A DNA stretch of 34,610 bases from Planctomycetota bacterium (GCA_030065025.1 JASJDY010000062.1:1-34610), one strand, 5' to 3'. Shown: positions 15,764-25,987, numbered from the stretch's first letter. Notes: generated by a model from the sequence alone, not told the origin. Numbers and translations are program-made.

Positions 15764-15922
15764 CCTGTAGGGGCGGCCGGAGGCGTCGCCGGAAGGCGAC
15801 GGCGAACGCCCGCCCGCGCATGTCGGGTGGCGCTACCATCCCACGCCACCCGTGGTCGCAGAGGGCGGGCGTTCGCCCTTCGACTCGCTCCGCTCGCTCA
15901 GGGCTCCGGCCGCCCCTACAGG
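15764..15922. repeat. Palindromic repeat element B1 (complete, MITE-like)
   Basis: Terminal arms CCTGTAGGGGCGGCCGGAG (15764-15782) and CTCCGGCCGCCCCTACAGG (15904-15922) are identical in inverted orientation over 19 nt. Second arms GGCGAACGCCCGCCC (15801-15815) and GGGCGGGCGTTCGCC (15863-15877) pair over 15 nt. Third arms GGGTGGCG (15825-15832) and CGCCACCC (15844-15851) pair over 8 nt. The spacers differ (a GGCGTCGCC-type hairpin on the left, CTTCGACTCGCTCCGCTCGCTCAGGG on the right). It lies between convergent genes and may act as a two-way terminator. Confidence 0.85.
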
Positions 15923-15950
15923 CTCACGACGATGCGGATGAACGAGGGTG

Positions 15951-16985
15951 TCACCCCCCGATGTAGCTCATCTCGATCTTCGGGAGATCGCGCGTGTCGT
16001 CCGAGCGGATCTCGGAGTAACGGTCGTCGCGTTTCGCCCAGATCGTCGCGATCGCTTCGCGCAGTCGCGCCGGATCCGCGTCCTCGTCCCGAATGAGCGT
16101 CTGGAGGTCGTGACCCTCGGTTGCGAACAGACACGTATACAGCTTGCCATCCGCCGAGAGACGCGCCCGGTGGCACGTGCTGCAGAACGGCTTCGTCACC
16201 GAGGAGATGAAGCCGATCTCGCCCCTGCCGTCGGCATAACGGAACCGCCGCGCCACCTCACCCGGGTAGTTCGGCGCGATGGGCTCGAGCGGTAGCTCCG
16301 CGGCGATGCGTTGGAACATCTCCCCCGCCGGGACGACGTCCTCGAGTCGCCAGCCGTTCTGCGTCCCGACGTCCATGTACTCGATGAACCGGAGGATGAC
16401 CGGCTGATCGCGGAAGTGCCGTGCCAGCTCCACGATCTGGTCGTCGTTCTGCCCCCGCTTGATGACCGCGTTCACCTTGACGGGTGTCAAGCCCTCCTCG
16501 ATGGCGGCGCCGATGCCCTCGAGGACGCGCGACACGGGGAAGCGCACGTCGTTCATCGCGCGGAACGTCTCGTCGTCGAGCGCGTCGAGGCTCACGGTGA
16601 CGCGGTCGAGGCCCGACTCCTTCAGCAAGCGCGCTTTCTGCGCCAGCATCGAACCGTTCGTCGTGAGCGCGATGTCCTCGATGCCGTCGATCGCACGCAG
16701 GCCGCGCACGAGCCACTCGAGCTCCTTGCGTAGGAGCGGCTCGCCGCCCGTGAGGCGCAGCTTGCGAACGCCCAGCGGGACACAGGCCTTCACGATGCTG
16801 CCGATCTCGCCGAAGTGCAGCAGCTCATCCCGCGGCATGAAGGCGAAGTCCCGGCCGAACGCCTCCTTCGGCATGCAGTACGGGCAGCGGAAGTTGCAGC
16901 GGTCCGTCACGGAGATCCGCAAGTCACGGAGCGGCCGGCCGCGGACATCGAGCGGTGAGGGGTGGGCTGCGTTCACGGCGGGCAT
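15951..16985 (-). CDS. moaA: GTP 3',8-cyclase MoaA (molybdenum cofactor synthesis)
   Basis: This 344-residue radical SAM enzyme converts GTP to 3',8-cyclo-7,8-dihydro-GTP, the first step of molybdopterin synthesis. The N-terminal Fe-S motif is CNFRCPYC (C30, C34, C37). The SAM region is LRLTGGEPLLR (76-86). The C-terminal cluster is C268, C271 and C285 (FCSTCHRARLSADGKLYTC). The protein ends SYIGG, the conserved Gly-Gly tail needed for catalysis. All elements are intact and the length is normal. It starts 16 nt after the stop of the thioredoxin-NHL gene, so it is probably the last gene of that leftward group. No other mo- genes are in the window. Molybdopterin would serve molybdoenzymes elsewhere in the genome. 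Confidence 0.95.
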   Translation of the reverse strand: MPAVNAAHPSPLDVRGRPLRDLRISVTDRCNFRCPYCMPKEAFGRDFAFMPRDELLHFGEIGSIVKACVPLGVRKLRLTGGEPLLRKELEWLVRGLRAIDGIEDIALTTNGSMLAQKARLLKESGLDRVTVSLDALDDETFRAMNDVRFPVSRVLEGIGAAIEEGLTPVKVNAVIKRGQNDDQIVELARHFRDQPVILRFIEYMDVGTQNGWRLEDVVPAGEMFQRIAAELPLEPIAPNYPGEVARRFRYADGRGEIGFISSVTKPFCSTCHRARLSADGKLYTCLFATEGHDLQTLIRDEDADPARLREAIATIWAKRDDRYSEIRSDDTRDLPKIEMSYIGG

Positions 16986-17001
16986 GATACGGGCGACCGA
17001 C

Positions 17002-19041
<2,040 letters not shown>

Positions 19042-19088
19042 CGTACGGCTGGCTCCGGGCCTGCGTCTGCGTGCGGGAGTGTGCCTAT

Positions 19089-20060
19089 CTAGTTCCGATA
19101 GTCGTCGTGGCACATCTTGCAGTTGTTCTTCAACGCCCCGAACAGCTTGTCGGCCTCCGCAGCATCGCTGGCGCGGATCGCCTTCTCGAGCTCGATCGCG
19201 AGCTCCTCGCCCTGCTTCAGGATGCCGAGGTACTTCTCGCCCTTCGCCTGGGTCTCGGTGTCGGTGCGACCCATCTCGCGATAGAGCTCCCAGAGCATGC
19301 GCGCCTCGTGCGGCGGCGAGATGTCCGGATGCTCGTCCGAGGCCTTCCAGCGCGACTCCTTCGCGATCTTGAGGTGATCCCAGCGGAGGTTGACGTCGAC
19401 CATGCCCGCACGCACGCCCTGCGGCGTGACCTTGCTCGGCAACGGTTTGACGCTCGCGAGCTTCTCGGCCGACGGCGCCTTGTAGGCCAGGATGTCGCGG
19501 TACAGGCCGTCGTAGTTCTTGCTCGTCTTCGAGATCTCCATCTCGTGGACGGCCTGATCGTTGGAGATCTTGTCCTCGCAGATGCGCAGCACCATGGCCG
19601 CGGCCGGCCCGCGGTGCTTGCCGTGATGGCAGTGCACGAAGACCGGCCCTTCGGTCTGCTCCAGGATGGCGGCGATCTGGAGAGCGCTCTCCTCGGGCAC
19701 GCCGTCGTAACCGATCGGGATGTGGATGTAGCGCAGGCCGTGCTTCTCCGCACCCTCGACGTCGGGGATGGCGCCATCCACGCTCAGGACCGTCGTGTAG
19801 CCGAGCGCCTTGAGGTTGCGGAAGGCGATGTCGCCGGCCGGCTGCGCACCCTGGCCGACGCGGTCGGACCAGCGGCGGTGGCGGTGGATGCCCTCGGGAT
19901 CACCGTGCTCGTCGTAGGTGACCTCGACCGCCGGTTCGGTGCTCGGCGGCGCCTTGGGGCTGTCGCCGGACGGGGTGGTCGCGTCCTCGCCTCCACAGGC
20001 CGCGAACGCGAGGCCGGCCAGGAGGACCGGAACGAGGAGGAAGAGGTTGCGCATGGTCAT
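19089..20060 (-). CDS. Lipoprotein fusing a Cys-dependent phosphatase domain to a cytochrome c'-like heme site
   Basis: This 323-residue protein starts with a signal peptide ending LAFAAC (Cys22 as the likely lipidated residue), so it should be anchored outside the cytoplasm. Residues 55-200 form a dual-specificity/tyrosine phosphatase-like domain: LSVDGAIPDVEGA, YIHIPI and the HCx5R signature HCHHGKHRG (Cys144, Arg150). Residues 225-323 are helical and end with NNCKMCHDDYRN: the CxxCH heme-attachment motif (314-318) placed at the very C-terminus and followed by YR, as in class II cytochromes c (cytochrome c'). The PTP domain may act on phosphate or bind another oxyanion. The fusion is unusual. 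A redox-sensing or electron-transfer role is inference. It heads a leftward group with the thioredoxin-NHL gene and moaA. Confidence 0.85.
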   Translation of the reverse strand: MTMRNLFLLVPVLLAGLAFAACGGEDATTPSGDSPKAPPSTEPAVEVTYDEHGDPEGIHRHRRWSDRVGQGAQPAGDIAFRNLKALGYTTVLSVDGAIPDVEGAEKHGLRYIHIPIGYDGVPEESALQIAAILEQTEGPVFVHCHHGKHRGPAAAMVLRICEDKISNDQAVHEMEISKTSKNYDGLYRDILAYKAPSAEKLASVKPLPSKVTPQGVRAGMVDVNLRWDHLKIAKESRWKASDEHPDISPPHEARMLWELYREMGRTDTETQAKGEKYLGILKQGEELAIELEKAIRASDAAEADKLFGALKNNCKMCHDDYRN

Positions 20061-20120
20061 CGATTTCCGCAGAGGTGCTTGGGAGGCTGTGGCCTCAGCA
20101 ACTGCCGTACCCCGTCCAAA

Positions 20121-20138
20121 GGCCCGATCTTCCGGGCC
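20121..20138 (-). terminator. Candidate terminator after greA
   Basis: On the minus strand GGCCCG, a 6-nt loop and CGGGCC are followed by TTTGGACGG. The stem is 6 bp with a short T-run. It lies about 80 nt past the greA stop. Confidence 0.45.
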
Positions 20139-20173
20139 CGGGCGTCGCCCTGGGACGTCAGGAGTCTCCGAAC

Positions 20174-20192
20174 CGTAACGCCGGGCGTTACG
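20174..20192. terminator. Palindrome close to the greA stop
   Basis: CGTAACGCC (20174-20182), one base, then GGCGTTACG (20184-20192): a 9-bp perfect inverted repeat 25 nt past the greA stop. It could be part of a terminator or a protein-binding palindrome in front of the phosphatase-cytochrome gene. Confidence 0.4.
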
Positions 20193-20216
20193 CGGCTACC
20201 CGGCGGCGGGATCTGC

Positions 20217-22394
20217 TCAGGCGAGGCCGTTCTCGATGGAGAGGACCTCGAGATCGCGGGTGTCGCCGTCCACGTCGAGCTTCACGTGCTCGCCGGGCCC
20301 GCGCCCCATCAGCGCCTGCCCGAGCGGGGTCAGGTAGTTGATGACGCCGTTGGCGACGTCCGTGTCCGGCGGGCCGAAGAGCGTGTAGGTGAGCTCCTCG
20401 CCGCCCCCGTCGCGGAGGCGCACGCGGGAACCGACGGAGACGGCGTCCGTGCGGACGATCTCCGGCTGGATCGCCACGGCACGTGCCAGGTCACTGCCGA
20501 GCGCGTCGGCCTTGGCCTGCAGCAGCGAGGCCTTCTCGCGCGCAGCGTGGTACTCGGCGTTCTCGCTGAGGTCGCCGAACTCGCGGGCGCGGGCGATCTC
20601 CTTGGCGTTCTCCGGGATCTCGACGTTCTTGATCTGGTCGAGCTCGGAGCGCCAGCGCTCCATGCCCGCACTCGTCATGTAGATGGTGCCGGTGCCGGGG
20701 TCCTCGCGGTCGGCGTGCACCGGCTCGCGAAGCGCATCCGGATGCTCGCGCAGGATCGTCTCGAGGAGCTTCTCGCGCGCACGGCCCTTCAGGCCGCGGT
20801 TCTGCCCGAGCATCTTCGTGAGGTGGTGCGCGGCGTCCTCGTCTGCGGCGGCCGAGGCCTCCTGAACGAGCTTCGCGTTCTTGTCGGTGAGGATCTCGAT
20901 GAGGCGCGTGACGGCCTTCTTGTCCGAGGCGCCCCCGCCGCGGCGTGCGCGGTACTCGACGGCGTCGATGACCTTGAGGACGCGCAGCGAGAGCGGCACG
21001 GCCTCGTACTCGCGACCGTGCCAGCGGCCGAGCTTGAGACCGCGGCAGTACCACGCATAGAGGTGCGGGTACTGGGCCGGCCTCGCGTCGATCTTGTCGA
21101 GCAGTCCCTCGAAGAGGTCACCGTGGCCCAGCTTGGACAGCTTCTCGCCGGCGACGCGGGCGGCAGCCGGGTCGTCCCGGAGCGCGAGATCGATCAGCTT
21201 GCCGGGACCGTCGTTCTCGAGCGCGAGCAGCGCACGCGCGGCTTCCGCGCGGGTCGGATCGTCGGGGATCTCGCTGACGGTGACGACCGGATCGGGCGTG
21301 AGGGCGAGTGCCTCCGTGAGGCGCTCGGTCGCGTCGACGCCGGTGACGGCCGAATGGGCGATGACCCAGCCGACGCGCTCGGCGGGATCCCGCGTGATGT
21401 TGAGCTCGCGCTCCGCCGCGGCGGCCAGGATCTCCTTGGCCTCGTCGTTCGTGGCGACGACGCCGAGCAGGTCCATGACGGCCTTCTGGCGGCCGGCGGC
21501 GGTCGCCTGGCCCTTGATGGCTCGGTCGACCTGCGACTGGAAGTCGGCCTGGGCGATGTCGTGGAACGTGATGCGCGGATCGCGGCCCGGGCCCACGTCG
21601 ATGCGCGGGTCGAGCAGCGCGTGCTTTTTCGCGTTCTTCCACCACGTGCTCCACGTGGAGGGCGCCACGGCATCGGGCACGAGCGCCTCGCGCACGTTGC
21701 GCAGCGGGCAGCTGTTGTTGTAGCGCGCGAGCACCTGCCGGATCATCTCCAGCGGCTCCTCCTTGGCGCGCTTGCGCAGGCCGCGGCCGTCGGCCACTGC
21801 CTGCACGCGGATGTCGTTGCCGTCGAGACGCTCGAGCAGCTTGGCCGCCGCTTCGACGTCCATCTCGTGGCCGGGCCGCGTGCGGAAGTCGATGACGCAG
21901 CGGCCTCGCTGCGGGTCGTACTCGACGATCTGGCCGACGCCCCAGCCGGACTTGTGGAAGACCCACGCGTCCTTCTCGATCTGCAGCAGCGAACGCAGCG
22001 ACTGGGCCTGGGTCTCGAGCTCGGCGTTGGTGCCGCCGCGCACGCCGCTCTTCTCGAGCAGCACCTCGAGATCCCCGCGATCGGGGTGCGCCTTCTGCGC
22101 CACCTCGATGACGCGTCCGCGCAGCGTGCCGTCATCGGGCGCGTAGCCGGCGATGCGACCGAGCACGGGCAGGAGCGCGTCCCAGCGCTCCTTTTCGGTG
22201 AGGTGGTCGTTGAGCAGCCCCAACAGGCTGCCCGCGAGGCGCTTGCCGCCCGACTGCTTGGCACAGAGGTCGGCAGCCTCGAGGAACGGTACGGGATCCT
22301 TGGGATCCGCCTCGAGGAGCTCGAGCCAGATGCGCTCGACGGCATCGGTGTCGCGAGCGATGATGGCGCGGCGAAGGTCGTCCCAACGAGCCAT
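20217..22394 (-). CDS. greA: Transcription elongation factor GreA with long N-terminal extension
   Basis: This 725-residue protein carries a complete GreA module in the last 153 residues: a coiled coil with the tip motif DLSENAEY (about 608-615), whose acidic residues reach into the RNA polymerase secondary channel to stimulate cleavage of backtracked RNA, and an FKBP-like C-terminal domain (GSRVRLRDGGG, YLTPLGQALMGR). Ordinary GreA is about 158 residues. The extra 570 residues start MARWDDLRRAIIARD and contain helical repeats and FHKSGWGVGQIVEYDPQRGRCVIDF, which resembles a small beta-barrel. Chlamydiae have a similarly long GreA of about 715 residues, which supports a PVC-type origin. The mRNA leader carries a hairpin (22429-22458) between tRNA-Arg and the ATG at 22394. 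The core function is certain; the extension's role is unknown. Confidence 0.88.
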   Translation of the reverse strand: MARWDDLRRAIIARDTDAVERIWLELLEADPKDPVPFLEAADLCAKQSGGKRLAGSLLGLLNDHLTEKERWDALLPVLGRIAGYAPDDGTLRGRVIEVAQKAHPDRGDLEVLLEKSGVRGGTNAELETQAQSLRSLLQIEKDAWVFHKSGWGVGQIVEYDPQRGRCVIDFRTRPGHEMDVEAAAKLLERLDGNDIRVQAVADGRGLRKRAKEEPLEMIRQVLARYNNSCPLRNVREALVPDAVAPSTWSTWWKNAKKHALLDPRIDVGPGRDPRITFHDIAQADFQSQVDRAIKGQATAAGRQKAVMDLLGVVATNDEAKEILAAAAERELNITRDPAERVGWVIAHSAVTGVDATERLTEALALTPDPVVTVSEIPDDPTRAEAARALLALENDGPGKLIDLALRDDPAAARVAGEKLSKLGHGDLFEGLLDKIDARPAQYPHLYAWYCRGLKLGRWHGREYEAVPLSLRVLKVIDAVEYRARRGGGASDKKAVTRLIEILTDKNAKLVQEASAAADEDAAHHLTKMLGQNRGLKGRAREKLLETILREHPDALREPVHADREDPGTGTIYMTSAGMERWRSELDQIKNVEIPENAKEIARAREFGDLSENAEYHAAREKASLLQAKADALGSDLARAVAIQPEIVRTDAVSVGSRVRLRDGGGEELTYTLFGPPDTDVANGVINYLTPLGQALMGRGPGEHVKLDVDGDTRDLEVLSIENGLA

Positions 22395-22488
22395 GGGCAC
22401 GTCTCCGAATCGTTGTGGTGAAGAGAACGGTCGGGCCGCCGGGCGCTGCCCGCCGACCCTTGGGTTTTTGCCGATTTCGTAGAACGAA

Positions 22489-22517
22489 CCCGGCGGCCCC
22501 ATGAAGGGACCGCCGGG
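22489..22517 (-). terminator. Terminator of tRNA-Arg
   Basis: CCCGGCGGCCCC (22489-22500) and GGGACCGCCGGG (22506-22517) pair at 11 of 12 positions around ATGAA. On the minus strand the stem is followed by TTCGTTCT. It begins 10 nt after the encoded CCA of the tRNA. Confidence 0.65.
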
Positions 22518-22526
22518 ATCGTCGTC

Positions 22527-22601
22527 TGGTACGCCCTAGAGGATTCGAACCCCTATCCCCGGCTCCGGAGGCCGGTGCTCTATCCCTTGAGCTAAGGGCG
22601 C
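22527..22601 (-). tRNA. tRNA-Arg (anticodon CCG)
   Basis: The full cloverleaf can be drawn on the minus strand. Acceptor GCGCCCT pairs with AGGGCGT (one G-U), followed by discriminator A and an encoded CCA (22527-22529). The D stem is GCTC/GAGC. The anticodon stem is CCGGC/GCCGG with loop CTCCGGA, giving anticodon CCG, which reads Arg codon CGG. The T arm is AGGGG-TTCGAAT-CCTCT. Neither the anticodon nor the structure fits tRNA-Sec. Confidence 0.95.
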
Positions 22602-22632
22602 GTGGGGTGGCTGATTCTAGAGGGCAATCGCC

Positions 22633-23760
22633 TCAACGGTAGTAGCGGCGCCCCCGCCTCGGCGGACGATCGCCGCCCTGCCCGTCTCGCGGGCCGTCCC
22701 GTCGCTCGCCGCGGCGTCCGCCGCGCCCCGGTCCGCGCTCGTCCCGGCGGCCGTCGTCACGTCCGCCCGAGCGGCCGCCGTCGCGCCCGCCGCCCCGGCC
22801 CCCACCACGGGCGGGACGTCCGGAGGCGCCCTTGTGGCCCCCGCGAGCGCCCTGTCCGCCGCGGCCTCCGCCCTGCGGGCGACTTGTGCGACGTCCACCG
22901 TGCCCACCGCGGCCTCGTCGCGGGCTGCCGCCCGTACCGCGCGGCCGCCGGCCACGCTCCTGCTGGGGCAGCTCGGCGTCCCACAGTTCCTTGTTGGCCT
23001 CGTAGAGCCGCTCCGCCTCGTGCACGAAGCGCAGATCGGCCGGGCCGAGCGCCAAGCTCTGCCCCGGCGCGAGCGTGCCGAGCTCGAGCGGGCCGATGCG
23101 CGTGCGCAGCAGGCGCCTGACCTTCATGCCCACCTTCGCGAAGACGCGCCGGATCTCCCGGTTGCGTCCCTCGAAGAGGGTCATCTCGAGGAGCGTGTCA
23201 CCGCGCTTCGGGTCGTAGGCCAGCTGCTTCACGGACGCGGGCGAGCTCTTGCCCTCGGCGAGCCACACGCCGCTCTCCAGCTTGGCGAGCTCCCGCCGGC
23301 CGACCCGCCCGCGCACGACCACGTGGTAGCACTTCTCCACGCGGTAGCGCGGATGGCAGATGATGTTGGCGATCGTGCCGTCGTTCGTGAGCAGGATCAG
23401 ACCGCGGCTCTCCGCGTCCAGCCGGCCGACGGTGTAGATGCGCTGGTGGCGGTCCGGCACGAGGTCCATCGCGCGCGGCCGCCCCTTCTCGTCCGAGTTC
23501 GTGCAGATGTAGCCGCTCGGCTTGTTGAGCAGGTAGTAGACCTTGCGCTCGGGCGAGACGCGCTCGCCGTCGAACATCACGACGTCTTCGCCGGCCGTCA
23601 CCTTGACGCCCATCTTCGTGACCGTCTTGCCGTTGACGCTCACGCGCCCTTGCTTGATGAAGGTCTCGCACTCGCGTCGCGAGCCTGCGCCGGTGGACGC
23701 CAGGAACTTGTGCAGGCGCTCAGGCTGCGGACCTGCATGACTCTTCTGGGCATCGGACAT
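22633..23760 (-). CDS. Pseudouridine synthase of the RsuA/RluB family with Arg/Gly-rich tail
   Basis: This 375-residue protein has an N-terminal S4 RNA-binding domain (LHKFLASTGAGSRRECETFI, 16-35). The synthase domain contains LLNKPSGYICT (77-87) and the catalytic motif GRLDAESRGLILLTNDG, with Asp115 as nucleophile. NREIRRVFAKVG is also conserved. RluB makes pseudouridine 2605 in 23S rRNA and RsuA makes 516 in 16S rRNA; this looks nearer RluB, but the target is not certain. From about residue 265 on, a tail of about 110 residues is almost only Arg, Gly, Pro, Asp and Ser (RGG-type, as in some RNA chaperones) and ends RRYYR. It probably increases RNA binding. GGAAAGG precedes the ATG at 23760. 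The stop is 31 nt upstream of tRNA-Arg. Confidence 0.87.
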   Translation of the reverse strand: MSDAQKSHAGPQPERLHKFLASTGAGSRRECETFIKQGRVSVNGKTVTKMGVKVTAGEDVVMFDGERVSPERKVYYLLNKPSGYICTNSDEKGRPRAMDLVPDRHQRIYTVGRLDAESRGLILLTNDGTIANIICHPRYRVEKCYHVVVRGRVGRRELAKLESGVWLAEGKSSPASVKQLAYDPKRGDTLLEMTLFEGRNREIRRVFAKVGMKVRRLLRTRIGPLELGTLAPGQSLALGPADLRFVHEAERLYEANKELWDAELPQQERGRRPRGTGGSPRRGRGGHGGRRTSRPQGGGRGGQGARGGHKGASGRPARGGGRGGGRDGGRSGGRDDGRRDERGPGRGGRRGERRDGPRDGQGGDRPPRRGRRYYR

Positions 23761-23844
23761 GGTTCGTTGCCTTTCCGTCCCGGTGCCTCACGGCGTGGGA
23801 CGTTCTTTTCCGATGCATGCAAGATAGCCGCGGCCCGCAGAGCC

Positions 23845-24747
23845 TCAAAGGGAGGCGGCGGCGATCGTCCAACCCTCGGACTCCAGGACCGTCGTGGTGG
23901 GCGGAATCCACGCCGTCCGGCCGGGGGGCACGTCGAACGTGCCGTGCTCGCCGTGCTGGATGAAGCCGCCGCGCGGGAAGAACACGACCTCCGCGTGCGG
24001 AGCCTTGATGGTGCCCGGCGGATGCAGGTCGATGGTGAAGTGTCCCGTCACCAGCCGGCGGCCGCCGGCCTCCAGCGGCGCCGGAACGGGCGTCCCGCGG
24101 GCCAGCACCTCGGTGGCCTGCTCGACGTGCAGCGCGCGCGACTTCCCTTCCGCATCCACGCGCCCGTGGTCGTCGAGGCGCCACGTGACGTCGGCCCGGT
24201 TCTGCACCTCGAAGAGCAGCGTCCCGGCGAGGATCGCGTGCACGGTGCCGGGTGGGATGTGGACCATCGTCGGCGGCTGCGCGCGCTCGGCCGCGCCCGC
24301 GTCGAGTCGCACGCGAGCGAGACGCTTGAGCCACGTGCCGGCCGAGGGCAGGTTACCGCGCAGGTCGACGTCCGGCGACGCGACGGCCACCTCGCCGCCG
24401 TCGGCGAGGGCGACCCAGGCCTCTTCCTTCACCTGCCCGCCGGACGCGGCGTCCGGATGGAGTTGCACGGAGAGATGCTCCGACGCGTCGATCACCTTCA
24501 GGAGCAGCGGGAAGGGATGGCCCAGGACGTTGCGCAGCGGCTCTCCGTTGAAGCGTCCGCCCTCGACCCGCGAGCAGTGCAGCTCGTCGTCGATGCCGTT
24601 GCCGCCCAGGTCGAAGAGCTCCCAGGACTCGCCGACCGGTCCGTCCGGCAGATCCTCACGCCCCAGGTCTTCCGCGAGACGGCGTCCGCCCCACGGCTTC
24701 TGCACGTAGTGCGGTCGGAGCAGCAGGGGCGGCAGGTCGGCGAGCAT
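23845..24747 (-). CDS. manA: Mannose-6-phosphate isomerase (type I, short form)
   Basis: This 300-residue cupin enzyme interconverts mannose 6-phosphate and fructose 6-phosphate, linking glycolysis to GDP-mannose and polysaccharide synthesis. The zinc ligands are visible: Gln95 and His97 (SVQLHPDA), Glu109 (VKEEAW) and His170 (HIPPGTVHAI). WGGRRL, GESWELFD and PFPLLLKVID are also typical of the short ManA found in Bacillus and many environmental bacteria. The length is normal for that group. It lies 84 nt upstream of the pseudouridine synthase and 82 nt downstream of the Pro-rich secreted protein, all leftward. A direct repeat of CGGTGTGTCGCC occurs in the spacer at about 24797-24821. Confidence 0.9.
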   Translation of the reverse strand: MLADLPPLLLRPHYVQKPWGGRRLAEDLGREDLPDGPVGESWELFDLGGNGIDDELHCSRVEGGRFNGEPLRNVLGHPFPLLLKVIDASEHLSVQLHPDAASGGQVKEEAWVALADGGEVAVASPDVDLRGNLPSAGTWLKRLARVRLDAGAAERAQPPTMVHIPPGTVHAILAGTLLFEVQNRADVTWRLDDHGRVDAEGKSRALHVEQATEVLARGTPVPAPLEAGGRRLVTGHFTIDLHPPGTIKAPHAEVVFFPRGGFIQHGEHGTFDVPPGRTAWIPPTTTVLESEGWTIAAASL

Positions 24748-24829
24748 GCACGGCCGTTGTACCCGGTGGCCGTCTCCAGCGAAACGCGCTCGCTACGGTG
24801 TGTCGCCCGGTGTGTCGCCTCGCGTTCCC

Positions 24830-25987
24830 TTAGCGCACGCCGCTGAGACGCACGCGGCGCTTCGGCGGGATGCCCCCGCGCGCGTCGCGGCTCGGCGCCG
24901 GACGCTTCGGCTTGGCCTTGGGCGGCTTGACGCCCCGCGGCTGCGCGGCCGGCGGCGGGAAGCCGTCGGGCGAGCCGGGATCCTCGGCGCGACCGGCCGG
25001 CGGCGGCCCCACGGGCTGCGGAGCAGCCGGGGCCGGCGGCAGGGCCTCGTCGGGTCCGAGCGGCGCGGGCGGCAGGGCGCCGGTGGGCGGCAGCGCACCG
25101 GTGGGTGCGTCCCCGTCGGGACCGCCATCCGGACTGCCGAACGGTGACGGCGCGGACGGCTGCGGCGCGGGCGGGCGCTGCGTGCCGTCGTCCTTCGGGT
25201 TGAAGGGCTGCGGTACGTCGTCCGGGAACGTGGGTGCCTCGGGCAGGTCCGCGTTCGGATCCGGCTTGGGCAATGTGGGCAGGCCGACGCTCTCACCGTC
25301 TTCGTACGCGCGCGCTTCCTCGTTGAAGCCGAGCTTGCGCAGCGAGTCGGCGAGCAGCTTGCGCACGATCATGTCGTAGGCGGGCGGCAGATCGGGCTGG
25401 AGGGCCTCGCGGAACGCTCGGGCCGCCAGCTGATAGCCCTGCGTCGAGCCGGCGCGCGCGTAGTTGCGGCCGCGCATGATCTGACGCCACACGGTCTTGC
25501 CGAAGCGGTGACCCGTCGCGCGGAACGAGAACACCTCGATCGCCGGCTTGCCGCGCACGACGTCGCGGATGCGTCCGGTGATCTCGAGACGGGTGAACGC
25601 GGGCAAGCGCACGAGCTCGGCGCGCTGCGCGTTCGTGCGGCGCAGGTAGAGGAACGGCAGGTCGCTCTTGAACGTGCGCTCTTCCCACATCGGGGCCCCG
25701 TCGGGCCACACGGAGAAGTTCAGGTGGCGCTGCTCCGAGAACGCGGTGTTCGGCGGGTAGTACTTGAACTGCCCGTCGGCCGTGTGGAACACGCAGAAGA
25801 AGGTGATGATGCGATCGCGGTAGTCGCGCGGACCGCGGATGACATCCGCCAGCGAGACGGCCTCGCCCTCGTCGAGTCCCCCCCACCAGCCTTCACCGCC
25901 GGCGGCCGGGACCGCGCCCAGGCCGAGGACGGCGACCAGGGCCAGGGCGAACAGGACCGGTCGGGCGTGGGCTGCGCGACGCCTCAT
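24830..25987 (-). CDS. Secreted protein of unknown function with Pro-rich C-terminal tail
   Basis: This 385-residue protein has a signal peptide (LFALALVAVLGLGAVPAAG, about 12-30). A globular region (about 35-230) has no family I recognise. It contains SLADVIRGPRDYRDRIITFF and LRRTNAQRAELVRLP, with beta-type spacing that could be an OB or nucleic-acid-like fold, but this is only an impression. Residues 165-225 (NYARAGSTQGYQLAARAFREAL...ADSLRKLGFNEEARAYE) look like a helical pair of the TPR sort. Residues 230-385 are low-complexity Pro/Ala/Gly/Asp with a basic end (KRRVRLSGVR). AGGAGG directly upstream makes the ATG at 25987 secure. The Pro-rich region probably spans the periplasm or contacts the cell wall. 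Confidence 0.7.
   Translation of the reverse strand: MRRRAAHARPVLFALALVAVLGLGAVPAAGGEGWWGGLDEGEAVSLADVIRGPRDYRDRIITFFCVFHTADGQFKYYPPNTAFSEQRHLNFSVWPDGAPMWEERTFKSDLPFLYLRRTNAQRAELVRLPAFTRLEITGRIRDVVRGKPAIEVFSFRATGHRFGKTVWRQIMRGRNYARAGSTQGYQLAARAFREALQPDLPPAYDMIVRKLLADSLRKLGFNEEARAYEDGESVGLPTLPKPDPNADLPEAPTFPDDVPQPFNPKDDGTQRPPAPQPSAPSPFGSPDGGPDGDAPTGALPPTGALPPAPLGPDEALPPAPAAPQPVGPPPAGRAEDPGSPDGFPPPAAQPRGVKPPKAKPKRPAPSRDARGGIPPKRRVRLSGVR

Noticed and set aside
22527-22601. tRNA-Sec to go with the selenoprotein candidate
   Set aside because: The anticodon is CCG and the arms are of normal length, so it is tRNA-Arg.
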